Positions 1 to 9,096 of a stretch of DNA of 64,000 nt are shown here, in pieces. The notes under the pieces are model-generated. The model saw nothing but the letters and a program-made list of their open reading frames with translations. It did no database searches and was not told the origin of the DNA. The translations under genes and the position numbers were made by a program. Source of the stretch: CAJGBR01 sp045637425 (GTDB taxonomy: Bacteria > Bacteroidota > Bacteroidia > Bacteroidales > Rikenellaceae); NCBI GenBank assembly GCA_045637425.1, contig JAZTZL010000006.1:92237-156236 (forward strand), given 5' to 3'. How positions within the stretch are numbered: position 1 is the first letter of the stretch; the number at the start of each line of letters is the position of its first letter.

Positions 1-1137
1 GGAGCATCGGTTGTAATCTCACAATATTTTGGCGCAAAGAAGGTCGAGAACATTCAAAAGACCTCTGATACCTTATTTATATTCTTGCTTGCAATCGGCT
101 TGGTAATTTCTGTTGCAGGTTATTTTTTCAGTGACGATATTTTGCGACTGATGCAACTACCGCAAGAATCGTTACCACAAGGCACTGATTATCTGCAAAT
201 TTATCTTGGCGGCTCGATTTTGTTGTTTGGTTACAATAGTGTAGCTGCCATATTGCGCGGCTTGGGCGACTCAAAAACGCCGCTATATTTTCTGATTATA
301 GCCTCGGTTTTGAATATCATACTCGATTTGCTGTTTATTCTGGTGTTCGACTGGGGAGTCAAAGGTGCTGCGTGGGCAACGGTCATAGCACAAGGTATAT
401 CATTCGTATTGTCAATTTGGTGGGTAAATCGCTACAACACGTTGCTGAGGATAGACATATTACGTTTGAAATTTGATAGTTATATATTCGGACAATGCAT
501 CAGACTCGGGTTGCCTACGGGTATTCAGCAGGTATGCGTAGCAGTCGGAATGATGGCTCTTATGGGCATTGTAAATCAATTTGGATTCAAGATAACAGCC
601 TCATATACCACGGCTCAGCGTATCGATTCGCTCATTGCACTACCTGTTATGAACTTTGCAGCAGCCCTGACCTCATTTGTAGGTCAAAATATGGGCGCAG
701 GCAATCTAACAAGAATCAAGCGCGGACTTAAAGCTACACTTCTAATGACTATCATTACCTGCCTTGTAATCAACACGTTCATCATTATATTCGGAGAAAA
801 TATTATGACCTTATTCACACAAGATTCGTCGGTGGTAAAAATCGGAGCCGAATGTCTTGTCGTACTGAATTCGTTTTATATAATCTTCGGTATAATGTTC
901 GTATTAAATGGAATGCTGCGCGGAGCAGGTGCAACAATCTTCCCTATGCTGACAACATTGGTAGCGCTGTGGTTCATTCGCGTTCCATCAGCAGCCTACC
1001 TTTCGGCAGAATTTGGATATTACGGCATTTGGTGGTCCTACCCGATTGGTTGGACAGTTGGAATGTTAGGCTCGGTAATATATTATTTATCAGGGCGTTG
1101 GAAAAAAAGTGGAATAATTAAAACAGTAAAACAATGA
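1..1137 (+). CDS. MATE family multidrug/Na+ antiporter (5' truncated)
   Basis: The reading frame is open from base 1, so the N terminus lies outside the window; the visible part is about 378 residues. It starts with GASVVISQYFGAKK, a typical MATE-family segment after the second or third helix, and continues as alternating hydrophobic helices with the conserved GLGDSKTPL and GMLRGAGAT segments that mark the two homologous halves. MATE proteins export drugs or metabolites in exchange for Na+ or H+ across the inner membrane. The stop overlaps the start of the next gene (ATGA), so it is probably cotranscribed with yicC. The substrate cannot be told from the sequence. Confidence 0.9.
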   Translation, partial: GASVVISQYFGAKKVENIQKTSDTLFIFLLAIGLVISVAGYFFSDDILRLMQLPQESLPQGTDYLQIYLGGSILLFGYNSVAAILRGLGDSKTPLYFLIIASVLNIILDLLFILVFDWGVKGAAWATVIAQGISFVLSIWWVNRYNTLLRIDILRLKFDSYIFGQCIRLGLPTGIQQVCVAVGMMALMGIVNQFGFKITASYTTAQRIDSLIALPVMNFAAALTSFVGQNMGAGNLTRIKRGLKATLLMTIITCLVINTFIIIFGENIMTLFTQDSSVVKIGAECLVVLNSFYIIFGIMFVLNGMLRGAGATIFPMLTTLVALWFIRVPSAAYLSAEFGYYGIWWSYPIGWTVGMLGSVIYYLSGRWKKSGIIKTVKQ

Positions 1138-2006
1138 TACATTCAATGACAGGCTACGGCAAATCTGTAGTAGAAGTTGCCGGCAAAAAAATCACAGTTG
1201 AGATTAAAAGTCTAAACAGCAAGCAGTTAGACCTATCGATAAAATCACCATCGCTCTATCGCGAACTTGAAAGTTGGATTAGAGCAGAGGTTTCCAAGCA
1301 ACTTCAGCGAGGTAAAGTAGATGTTTATATAAACGTCGAAACAAACAAAGAATCATCAATTTGCCAGATTAATCGCGATGTATTCAAAAGTTATTATCAA
1401 CAATTATCAGAGCTCGCAGAAGAGGTCGGATTTTCAGTAGCGCAGGAACAGACCGTACAGGCTATTCTCAGACTGCCAGAGGTTATGAAAGCTGAGTCTA
1501 ATGAGGTTGGCGAAGATGAAACATCTGAATTGAAAAATACTGTAAATAAGGCGATTGAGAACATCACCGAATTTCGCAAACAAGAGGGCGCAGTGTTAAT
1601 CAGCGACCTTTTGAATCGCATCGAAAAGATTCGCTCACTGGCACAAACCGTAGAACCATTTGAAAAAGAGCGAGTTGCAAACATTAAGAGTCGTCTACTA
1701 GACAGCCTCGCAACGCTGAATATTCAGGTTGACAACAATCGTTTGGAGCAAGAATTGATATTCTATTTTGAAAAATTGGATATTACCGAAGAAAAAGTTC
1801 GCTTGAACAATCACTTGAATTATTTCCGAGAAGTTGTTGACAATGAAGACTTTCCGGGTCGCAAACTTGGATTCATTGCACAGGAGATTGGTCGTGAAAT
1901 AAACACTTTAGGTTCGAAGGCCAATCACGCTGATATTCAAAAAGTTGTAGTTCAAATGAAAGACGAACTCGAAAAGATCAAGGAACAATTATTGAATTTG
2001 TTGTAA
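1134..2006 (+). CDS. yicC: YicC/YloC family endoribonuclease
   Basis: This 290-residue protein opens with MIHSMTGYGKS, the signature start of the YicC family, followed by the YicC-like N-terminal domain (about residues 1-155) and the C-terminal DUF1732 region (about 205-290, including GRKLGFIAQEIGREINTLGSKAN). Family members are endoribonucleases implicated in stress and small-RNA turnover. Length is normal. It overlaps the MATE gene by four bases and is followed one base later by gmk; a yicC-gmk pairing is common in bacteria and supports the call. Confidence 0.93.
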   Translation: MIHSMTGYGKSVVEVAGKKITVEIKSLNSKQLDLSIKSPSLYRELESWIRAEVSKQLQRGKVDVYINVETNKESSICQINRDVFKSYYQQLSELAEEVGFSVAQEQTVQAILRLPEVMKAESNEVGEDETSELKNTVNKAIENITEFRKQEGAVLISDLLNRIEKIRSLAQTVEPFEKERVANIKSRLLDSLATLNIQVDNNRLEQELIFYFEKLDITEEKVRLNNHLNYFREVVDNEDFPGRKLGFIAQEIGREINTLGSKANHADIQKVVVQMKDELEKIKEQLLNLL

Positions 2007-2007
2007 A

Positions 2008-2574
2008 ATGAAAGGTAAAGTTGTAATATTTTCAGCCCCCTCTGGTTCAGGTAAAAGCACTATTATCAAGCACTTACTAACAAAATTCAATCAGTTGGAA
2101 TTCTCAATTTCGGCTACTTCACGATCCCCTCGCGGCAATGAAGTCGACGGACAGGACTACTATTTCCTCAGCGCAGAAGATTTCAAGCAAAAAGTCTCTG
2201 ATAATCAGTTTATTGAATGGGAGGAAGTCTATTCAGGCACTTGCTACGGCACGCTGCGTTCGGAAATCGACCGAATCTGGAGCAATAATAACGTTATCAT
2301 CTTTGACGTAGACGTTAAAGGCGGACTCAATATCAAAAAGATTTTCGGAGCTAATGCACTGTCAATCTTCATAATGCCGCCGTCAATTGAAGAGTTGCGC
2401 CACCGCCTAACGCTGCGTGCAACCGACTCACCCGAGACAATCGAAAAACGCGTAGCAAAGGCTGCCGAGGAGATATCTTTTGCCGAGCAATTCGATGTGC
2501 GCATTATGAACGACAAACTTGAAATTGCCTGTGCAGAGGCTGAAGAAGTATTGAAAAAATTCATCGAACAATGA
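2008..2574 (+). CDS. gmk: guanylate kinase
   Basis: At 188 residues this is of normal length. The P-loop APSGSGKST lies at about residues 10-18, followed by SRSPRGNEVDGQDYYF, the GMP-binding segment, and RLTLRATDSPETIEKR, the lid region. It phosphorylates GMP to GDP in the cytoplasm using ATP, feeding GTP and (p)ppGpp pools. The stop codon overlaps the nadD start (ATGA), indicating translational coupling. Confidence 0.97.
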   Translation: MKGKVVIFSAPSGSGKSTIIKHLLTKFNQLEFSISATSRSPRGNEVDGQDYYFLSAEDFKQKVSDNQFIEWEEVYSGTCYGTLRSEIDRIWSNNNVIIFDVDVKGGLNIKKIFGANALSIFIMPPSIEELRHRLTLRATDSPETIEKRVAKAAEEISFAEQFDVRIMNDKLEIACAEAEEVLKKFIEQ

Positions 2575-3158
2575 TAGACACTGCCTTATATTTTGGCTCG
2601 TACAACCCTGTGCACAAAGGACATACATCTATCGCTGAGTGGATCGTTGAAAAGGGATTCGCTCAGGAATTGTGGTTTGTACCATCTCCACAGAATCCGT
2701 TCAAGAGCAGCAATGAACTTGCTCCCGAAACGACTCGAGCCGAAATGTTGGAGTTAGCAATTACTTCCAAGTGGCGTGATAAAATTTCAGTTTGCAGAGT
2801 AGAATTCGACCTACCCAAACCCTCATATACAGTCAATTCTCTCAGAAAATTGACTCAAGATTTTCCTGACAGGAGATTTATGTTGGTGATGGGAGCCGAT
2901 AATTTAGCAGGATTGAAAGGCTGGCGCGAATACCAATACATTTTAGACAATTTCGAAATTTTGGTCTACCCTCGCCCAAATACAGTGATTGACAGAGAAT
3001 TACTATCTACATCAAAAATCACCATACTTGATGGCGCACCTCTATTCGATATTAGTTCTACGGAATTGAGAGTCCAATTCAAAATTGGCAAATTCGACTG
3101 CGCACACATATCTAAAGATGTTATTAATTACATAAAAATCAATAATTTATATGTCTGA
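2571..3158 (+). CDS. nadD: nicotinate-nucleotide adenylyltransferase
   Basis: This is a 195-residue HIGH-type nucleotidyltransferase: GSYNPVHKGH at residues 9-18 is the ATP-binding signature and DISSTELR near residue 160 is the conserved C-terminal motif. NadD adenylates nicotinate mononucleotide to deamido-NAD in NAD synthesis. It overlaps gmk by four bases and the next small gene by eight, so it sits inside a coupled operon. Confidence 0.95.
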   Translation: MIDTALYFGSYNPVHKGHTSIAEWIVEKGFAQELWFVPSPQNPFKSSNELAPETTRAEMLELAITSKWRDKISVCRVEFDLPKPSYTVNSLRKLTQDFPDRRFMLVMGADNLAGLKGWREYQYILDNFEILVYPRPNTVIDRELLSTSKITILDGAPLFDISSTELRVQFKIGKFDCAHISKDVINYIKINNLYV

Positions 3159-3399
3159 ATTTGAAACATTGCAGCAACAACTTGATGAGTTGAACACTAA
3201 AATTGAACAGCAGCCAAATTGCATCGAATTGCTGTTCGAACGTGGCAAGTTGTATCAGCGACTCGGAAATTTCGGAGCCGCAATGAACGATTTTATTGCA
3301 ATTCAAGAACTTGACCCTCAAAATAAGGAGGCACAAGAATATTTGGATTTTCTGAATGAAATTCTCAACTTCAGAAATCTCGATATGTACAACCCTTGA
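3151..3399 (+). CDS. small tetratricopeptide-repeat protein
   Basis: This 82-residue cytoplasmic protein has one clear TPR unit (about residues 28-61: LFERGKLYQRLGNFGAAMNDF then a second helix with DPQNKEA) after an N-terminal helix. It has no signal peptide or membrane segment. It overlaps the nadD 3' end by eight bases in a different frame, and the dense operon context argues that it is real. One TPR unit is too little for a scaffold by itself, so it may dimerise; its partner is unknown. Confidence 0.75.
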   Translation: MSEFETLQQQLDELNTKIEQQPNCIELLFERGKLYQRLGNFGAAMNDFIAIQELDPQNKEAQEYLDFLNEILNFRNLDMYNP

Positions 3400-3412
3400 T
3401 AATTTAGTTTAG

Positions 3413-4027
3413 ATGAATTGGATTAAACGTTTGTATATCTGGATACTACATTGGGCGGATACTAAGTGGGGAGTCCCTGCTCTCTTTCTTTTGGCATTCG
3501 CCGAATCGAGTTTTTTTCCCATTCCGCCCGACGTACTGCTGATTGCGTTGTGCCTGGGAGCTACTAAAAAATCGTTCAGATTCTCAACAATTTGCACCAT
3601 CGGCTCGGTTTTGGGAGCTATGGGTGGCTACCTGTTGGGCTACTTTTTGTGGCAGACACCTAGCGGAGAATTCACCTCAATCGCCAATTTTTTCTTCCGT
3701 TCGATACCAGGATTCACAGTCGAAGAGTTCGCACACATTCGTTCTCTTTACGAGCAATATGACTTCTGGATTATCTTCACGGCAGGTTTTACACCAATTC
3801 CATACAAATTGTTCACCATCACATCAGGTGTATTCAACATCGATTTCGTAATGTTCGTCATCGCGTCAATCGTAAGTCGCGGACTGAGATTCTTCTTAAT
3901 AGGTGGGTTGATTTGGAAATTTGGAGCTCCGATAAAAACCTTTATAGACAAGTATTTCAATCTGTTAGCAGTTGCCTTTACGGTATTGCTTATTGGAAGT
4001 TTCTTTTTGGTTAAGTATATTTTGTAA
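3413..4027 (+). CDS. DedA/YqaA-like VTT-domain membrane protein
   Basis: The protein has 204 residues. The segment FAESSFFPIPPDVLLIALCLGATK (about residues 25-48) is characteristic of the YqaA branch of the DedA/VTT (SNARE-associated Golgi) family, with about four or five further hydrophobic helices and the GFTPIPYKLFTITSG segment. Members of the superfamily are inner-membrane proteins linked to phospholipid or undecaprenyl phosphate flipping and envelope homeostasis; which lipid this one handles is not visible. It follows the TPR gene after 13 bases. Confidence 0.88.
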   Translation: MNWIKRLYIWILHWADTKWGVPALFLLAFAESSFFPIPPDVLLIALCLGATKKSFRFSTICTIGSVLGAMGGYLLGYFLWQTPSGEFTSIANFFFRSIPGFTVEEFAHIRSLYEQYDFWIIFTAGFTPIPYKLFTITSGVFNIDFVMFVIASIVSRGLRFFLIGGLIWKFGAPIKTFIDKYFNLLAVAFTVLLIGSFFLVKYIL

Positions 4028-4037
4028 TTTCGGCGAT

Positions 4038-4778
4038 ATGTTGCACTTTGGATTAGTTGGAAAAAAGCTAGGACATTCATTCTCACAAAAGTGGTTTGAA
4101 AAGAGGTTTAATGAACTGCAGCTAACGGAGTGCAGCTACTCAAACATTGAGCTCGAAACTATTGATAATGTGATTGATAACACAAGTCACCTAAAGGGAT
4201 TTAACGTCACGATTCCATATAAAAATCAGATACTACCCTATCTTGACGAGTTGTCGTCTGAGTCTGAGGCTATAGGAGCTGTGAATTGCGTGGTACGCAA
4301 TAATGATAATAAGCTCATCGGATACAACACTGATTATTATGGTTTTATGGAATCACTTAGGCCGCTGCTGACAAATCGCAACATAACTCAAGCCCTTGTG
4401 CTCGGAGCCAGTGGAGGTGCTGCCCGCGCAGTGTTGTACACACTTAACAAACTGAATATTAACACCATTAAAGTTTCTCGCACCACGACCGACGGAATGA
4501 TGACCTACGAGCAATTGACCGAGAATATTATTCGCGACTGTCAATTGATTGTAAATTGCACTCCGGCGGGAATGTTTCCAGATGTACATAATGCGCCTCA
4601 TATAAACTACGAACACATTGGCAATCAACATATTTTGTACGATTTAGTTTATAATCCGCCGCTGACTGAATTTCTTAATCGAGGAAGAAAACGTGGCGCG
4701 ACGGTCAAAAACGGACTCGAGATGCTGCACATTCAAGCAGAACTCTCTTGGGAACTATTTTTCAGAAATAATCCATAA
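4038..4778 (+). CDS. aroE: shikimate dehydrogenase
   Basis: I take the ATG at 4038, giving 246 residues starting MLHFGLVGKKLGHSFS; an upstream in-frame extension would overlap the preceding membrane-protein gene and adds no family sequence. The substrate pocket and catalytic Lys62 (NVTIPYK), Asp99 (NTDYYGF) and the NADP-binding loop VLGASGGAARA at about 121-131 are all present. It reduces 3-dehydroshikimate to shikimate in the aromatic amino acid pathway. It lies about 10 bases after the DedA-like gene in the same operon. Confidence 0.95.
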   Translation: MLHFGLVGKKLGHSFSQKWFEKRFNELQLTECSYSNIELETIDNVIDNTSHLKGFNVTIPYKNQILPYLDELSSESEAIGAVNCVVRNNDNKLIGYNTDYYGFMESLRPLLTNRNITQALVLGASGGAARAVLYTLNKLNINTIKVSRTTTDGMMTYEQLTENIIRDCQLIVNCTPAGMFPDVHNAPHINYEHIGNQHILYDLVYNPPLTEFLNRGRKRGATVKNGLEMLHIQAELSWELFFRNNP

Positions 4779-4791
4779 ACTTAAAAATAAA

Positions 4792-5487
4792 ATGAAGAAA
4801 AACGATTTTGTATTTATTCTGTGTATGCTGGCAATTGTTCTGCCGTTCGCACTGGTCGAGCCGGTGGGCAGATGGTTTTCAGCAACAACTGCAGCTCACC
4901 CCTATCTGATGGCATTTGCGAAATTTGCCATTTTATCGACTGCCGGCGAGATGCTCGGTCTCAGAATCAAAGAGGGCAGATACAACTACAAGGGGTTCGG
5001 AGTATTCCCCCGCGCAGTAGTATGGGGAATCCTGGGTGTAGGTATCGCAATGGCAATGAAAACCTTTGCTACGGGCGCACCTAAACTTGTGGAATCACTC
5101 GGAGTAGCAGGTGTTTGCGAAGCAATGGCTGGCGAACTCAGTTGGTTGAAGGTACTCGGTGCATTCGCCATTTCAGTGACAATGAACACCATTTTTGCTC
5201 CTGTATTTATGACCGTTCACAAAATTACCGACGGCCATATCCTCAACTGCAATGGTAGCGCAAAAGCGCTCGTTACGCCATTCAATTTCGGTGAGGCATT
5301 GGCAGGTCTTAATTGGCGAGTTCAATGGGGTTTCGTGTTCAAAAAGACCATTCCGCTGTTCTGGTATCCGGCACACACAATCACATTCTTGTTGCCAGCA
5401 GGCTTCCAGGTTTTGTTTGCAGCCGTTTTGGGCATTGTACTCGGCGTACTGCTCTCTGTAGCAGCAAATATGTCTCGAGGAAAATAA
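4792..5487 (+). CDS. conserved multi-pass membrane protein, possibly Mpv17/PMP22-like
   Basis: The start at 4792 (MKKNDFVFIL) gives 231 residues; the longer in-frame version runs into aroE and is unlikely. Hydrophobic helices are visible at about residues 5-22, 38-50, 73-92, 115-135, and 180-228 with a charged GRYNYKGFG loop. The C-terminal arrangement (LNWRVQWGFVFKKTIPLFWYPAHT and a terminal hydrophobic pair) loosely recalls the Mpv17/PMP22 family, but I cannot confirm this without a profile search. It is the last gene of the first operon and is followed by two hairpins. Confidence 0.6.
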   Translation: MKKNDFVFILCMLAIVLPFALVEPVGRWFSATTAAHPYLMAFAKFAILSTAGEMLGLRIKEGRYNYKGFGVFPRAVVWGILGVGIAMAMKTFATGAPKLVESLGVAGVCEAMAGELSWLKVLGAFAISVTMNTIFAPVFMTVHKITDGHILNCNGSAKALVTPFNFGEALAGLNWRVQWGFVFKKTIPLFWYPAHTITFLLPAGFQVLFAAVLGIVLGVLLSVAANMSRGK

Positions 5488-5505
5488 TAACACATCAAAT
5501 ACGAA

Positions 5506-5537
5506 TAAAAAAGGGTCGCATATATTGCGGTCCTTTT
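5506..5537 (+). terminator. imperfect hairpin terminator after the first operon
   Basis: An AAAAGG...CCTTTT outer stem with an inner CGCA/TGCG stem is followed by T-rich sequence, 20 bases after the stop of the membrane protein gene. The stem is interrupted, so it is weaker than the one at 5645. Confidence 0.6.
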
Positions 5538-5644
5538 CTCTTTTGATAAACTATATTTTACAGCGAGTAGCAATTCACAAACGACTATACTTTCAAACCA
5601 TTAACTACACATAAGCACCTCCAATAATATCGAAATAAACCAAT

Positions 5645-5673
5645 AAAAAAGCCCTGCCAATGCAGGGCTTTTT
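5645..5673. terminator. bidirectional intrinsic terminator between convergent operons
   Basis: GCCCTGC (5651-5657) and GCAGGGC (5662-5668) form a perfect 7-bp stem with a CAAT loop, flanked by six A on the left and five T on the right. It can therefore stop transcription from both directions, and it sits 16 bases after the last gene of the efflux operon. Confidence 0.92.
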
Positions 5674-5688
5674 GCGATAAATATCAGA

Positions 5689-5982
5689 TTAAATCATATC
5701 CGAAACATTCCAAGCAAAGGCTCTGATACCTTGTTCTGGATTTTCGTCGTCAATCTTTTTGATTCGTTTAAGGAACTCCGCAGCCTGTTCATCTTCCATA
5801 ACGGCTATCAGAGCTGAATTCATACCCGGCCAAGCGTGGCTACCCAAGTGAGGCTCGCCATCTTTCGAGCCGCGACCAATGAGTTCTTCCCAACCGGTAA
5901 AACCTCTCAAATTCATTTCGTCCATTAATGAGAGAATATCTTCATACATAGACTGGTTACACGACATAAATACAGCTTTCAT
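5689..5982 (-). CDS. PG0541-type RND transporter-associated protein
   Basis: This 97-residue protein matches the pattern of the PG_0541 transporter-associated family: a small P-II/CutA-like alpha-beta fold with MKAVFMSCNQSM at the N terminus, the GFTGWEELIGRG loop and GSHAWPGMNSALIAVMED. It is the last gene of the efflux operon, three bases after the RND pump gene, which is the usual place for this family in Bacteroidetes. It has no signal peptide, so it probably acts on the cytoplasmic face. Its exact role is not established. Confidence 0.82.
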   Translation of the reverse strand: MKAVFMSCNQSMYEDILSLMDEMNLRGFTGWEELIGRGSKDGEPHLGSHAWPGMNSALIAVMEDEQAAEFLKRIKKIDDENPEQGIRAFAWNVSDMI

Positions 5983-5985
5983 AGT

Positions 5986-8900
5986 CTACTGGTTTTGAGT
6001 TTGCAATTTACGAAGTTTTCTATTTTTACGTTTTTCGCCATTGTTAGCGAACGATGCGTAGAGTGTCGGAATCAAAATCAAAGTAATCAATGTTGAGAAC
6101 GACAGACCCCAAGCAACTGACATACCGAGCGAGTTCCACATTTCAGAACCGATACCATTACCAACGGCCATCGGAATCATACCCAGAACTGTGGTCAAGG
6201 TAGTCATCAAAATCGGGCGCAAACGGCTACGACCAGCTGTAACAACCGCATCGTGAATATTCTGACCACGTTCGCGACACAAGATTGTGTAGTCGACAAG
6301 TACGATACCGTTGTTCACCACAATACCGACCAACATCAACATACCCAACAGAGCCATAACGTTGAATGCGACGCCTGTGACTGCCAGACCGATGATGATA
6401 CCCACGGCAGCAAACGGAATCGAGAACATAATTACGAACGGATATGTCAGAGATTCGAACTGCGAAGCCATAATTGCGAACACGAGGATAATCATCAATC
6501 CCATCAACATAAACAGGTCACCGAATGTTTCCTTCTGGTCTTCGGCAGCACCACCTACTTGCCACATATAGCCGGCCGGCATACTGATATTTGCCATTCC
6601 CTCTGTAGTTTTGGCAGTAATATCACCCAGAGCATAACCGCTACCCACAATACCAGATACCTTAATATAACGTTCGCGGTCTTTACGTTCGATTGTCGGA
6701 GGAGTTGAAGTCTCTTTCACTTCGCCGATATCGCGAATCTTCACACCCACGCCTTGGTTGTTATACACTACGATATTTTCGATATCTTCGATTGATTCAC
6801 GGAATTTTCGTCCATATCTCACGCGGATATCATATTCGTTACCATCTTCGCGATAGTATGAAGATACCGAACCATTGATTCTGTTTCTCAGGTACATTGA
6901 AGCCGTAGTAACGTCGATGCCATTTCGAGCCAATTTTTCGATGTCGAAATCGACTTTATACTCGGGCACATATTCGTCACGCGAGATACTAACTTCGGTA
7001 CAACCTTCAATTCCACGCATCATATTAGCCACTTCCTTAGCCAGAGCATCGGTGACATCAAAGTCATAACCATAGATTTCAATTTCTACGGCACTTTGCC
7101 CCATACTACCACGAGAACCAGATTCGTTTACGTTATACTTTCTGATTTCAGGATATTCGTTAAGAATTTTACGCATACCGTCAGCTATTTCAGAGAGTGT
7201 ACGTTCACGTTCGATTTTGGTAGTCAAAGACATATTCATCGAGATGATGTGCGTACCGTTAGCCTGAATCGAAGCGAATGCGTTATCTGCGTCGGCCTGA
7301 CCTTCTCTCAAGTTCAGAGTTTTGATTTCCGGGTATGCCTTTCTGAATCGTTCAGAAATTTCGAGCGCCAATTCACGAGTAATATCCTGACCTGTACCTA
7401 CTGGCAATTGGATATCAACACCGATACGGGCATTATCCTGAGTCGGGAAGAAACCTGTACTGATTCTCGGGCCCAAAATACCAATTACACCTGCAAACAG
7501 TGCGATACTCAATGTGATAACGGTCTTTCTGTGTTCAACACACCAGCCCAACATTCTGCCATAGACATTGTTGAATCTATCCATAGCGGCATCAATCTTA
7601 CCCTGGAACCACGCCTTTTTCGGAGATTTTTTCATCATCAAAGCACAGAGTACCGGAGTAAATGTGATAGCAGCCAATGTAGATACGGTCAAAGTGATAG
7701 TTACCATCCAACCCATAGAGTTGAACAGGATACCCGCCATACCTTGAATCATAGTCAACGGCAAGAACACGGCGATAGTAGTCAGCGTACCACCCATAAC
7801 CGAGATACCCACCTCTTTAGTAGCAAAGATAGCAGCCTGTTTCGGGTGAGCTCCGCGGTCGGTGTGCGAAGTAATATTTTCCAACACAACGATAGCATTG
7901 TCCACTACCATACCGATAGCAATAGAGAGCGAACTCATCGTAATGATATTGAGCGTATTACCCGTAGCCATAAGGTAAATAATAGCTGCGAGCAGAGAGA
8001 TAGGGATAGTCAGTACGACTACGATTGTAGCACGCCAGCGACCCAAGAATAAGAATACAACCAAAATAACCAGAATCATTGTAGTGATAATAGTATCACG
8101 CAACGAGTTCACAGTGTGAATGATGTTTTCAGAAGTATCGACGATAGTAAAGAGTTTCACGTCAGAAGGCAAAGTTTTTTGGATTTCTGCCAGCTGTTTT
8201 TGCACTGCTTTAGCAATTTGCACAGCATTAGCACCAGACTTCTTCTGAATGATAATCATACCACCTCGTTCGTTGTTGTTGTACGCTTCCTGAATTCGGT
8301 CTTGCAGAGTATCGTCAATATCTGCGACATCGCGCAACAGGATAGCAGCTCCATTACGAACACCTACAACGATATCCAACAATTCGTTCGGATCTTTGAA
8401 TTCGTGGTCAACACGCAGCGAGTAAGCATTAGAACCGAGGTCGAACGAACCTGCCGGAGTATTTCTGTTGGCAGCAGAAATTGCCGATGAAATTGCTTCA
8501 ATAGAAATACCATAAGCCTCCAATTTGTTAGGATTACAGTTAACTTGAATTTCACGTTTCGGCAAACCTGCGATAGATACCGAACCCACGCCGCTCACGC
8601 GAGCAAGCGGAGTAACCAATTGGTCATCGAGTATTTTGTAGAGTCCGTTCATACTCTCTTCTGCAGTAACCCCGAGCATCAAAATCGGAATCATATCCGA
8701 CGAGAATTTGAAGATAATCGGACTATTAGCACCATCGGGTAGCGTCTGCAACAAGTCGAGTTTATCACGAACATCATTAGCTGCCACGTCAATATCGATA
8801 CCGTATTCGAATTCAAGACCTACGATAGAGATATTTTCTTTTGAGTTAGATGTAATGTGTTTAAGGTGGTCGACACCATTGAGTACGTTTTCAATAGGTC

Positions 8901-9093
8901 GAGAAACGTTATTTTCGATATCCTCGGCACTCGCACCCTGATAAGTTGTCATAACCATCATCGCATTGGATTCGATATCGGGGAAGAGGTCGATACCGAG
9001 TCTCGTCAGCGAGAAGATCCCCATAATACTGATCGTTGCGAACACTATTATGGTTGTGATGGGTTTATTAACCGCTGTTTTATAGATATTCAT
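5986..9093 (-). CDS. RND efflux pump, AcrB/HAE1-type inner-membrane permease
   Basis: At 1035 residues this is full length for an RND permease. It begins with the usual cytoplasmic/TM1 segment (AVNKPITTIIVFATISIMGIF), followed by the porter domain, a central block of helices with GMVVDNAIVVLENI (TM4 proton-relay region with Asp) and a second repeat with LVGIVVNNGIVLVDY, then GRSRLRPILMTTLTTVLGMIPMA. The pump exports drugs, bile-like compounds or envelope molecules from the periplasm by proton exchange. It lies four bases from the fusion-protein gene and with it and the TolC-like gene makes a complete tripartite system. Confidence 0.96.
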   Translation of the reverse strand: MNIYKTAVNKPITTIIVFATISIMGIFSLTRLGIDLFPDIESNAMMVMTTYQGASAEDIENNVSRPIENVLNGVDHLKHITSNSKENISIVGLEFEYGIDIDVAANDVRDKLDLLQTLPDGANSPIIFKFSSDMIPILMLGVTAEESMNGLYKILDDQLVTPLARVSGVGSVSIAGLPKREIQVNCNPNKLEAYGISIEAISSAISAANRNTPAGSFDLGSNAYSLRVDHEFKDPNELLDIVVGVRNGAAILLRDVADIDDTLQDRIQEAYNNNERGGMIIIQKKSGANAVQIAKAVQKQLAEIQKTLPSDVKLFTIVDTSENIIHTVNSLRDTIITTMILVILVVFLFLGRWRATIVVVLTIPISLLAAIIYLMATGNTLNIITMSSLSIAIGMVVDNAIVVLENITSHTDRGAHPKQAAIFATKEVGISVMGGTLTTIAVFLPLTMIQGMAGILFNSMGWMVTITLTVSTLAAITFTPVLCALMMKKSPKKAWFQGKIDAAMDRFNNVYGRMLGWCVEHRKTVITLSIALFAGVIGILGPRISTGFFPTQDNARIGVDIQLPVGTGQDITRELALEISERFRKAYPEIKTLNLREGQADADNAFASIQANGTHIISMNMSLTTKIERERTLSEIADGMRKILNEYPEIRKYNVNESGSRGSMGQSAVEIEIYGYDFDVTDALAKEVANMMRGIEGCTEVSISRDEYVPEYKVDFDIEKLARNGIDVTTASMYLRNRINGSVSSYYREDGNEYDIRVRYGRKFRESIEDIENIVVYNNQGVGVKIRDIGEVKETSTPPTIERKDRERYIKVSGIVGSGYALGDITAKTTEGMANISMPAGYMWQVGGAAEDQKETFGDLFMLMGLMIILVFAIMASQFESLTYPFVIMFSIPFAAVGIIIGLAVTGVAFNVMALLGMLMLVGIVVNNGIVLVDYTILCRERGQNIHDAVVTAGRSRLRPILMTTLTTVLGMIPMAVGNGIGSEMWNSLGMSVAWGLSFSTLITLILIPTLYASFANNGEKRKNRKLRKLQTQNQ

Positions 9094-9096
9094 TTT

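Noticed and set aside
7096..8052. A 318-codon plus-strand frame inside the RND pump gene
   Set aside because: The translation is His-, Arg- and Ser-rich with no recognisable domain and lies entirely antisense to a full-length RND transporter.
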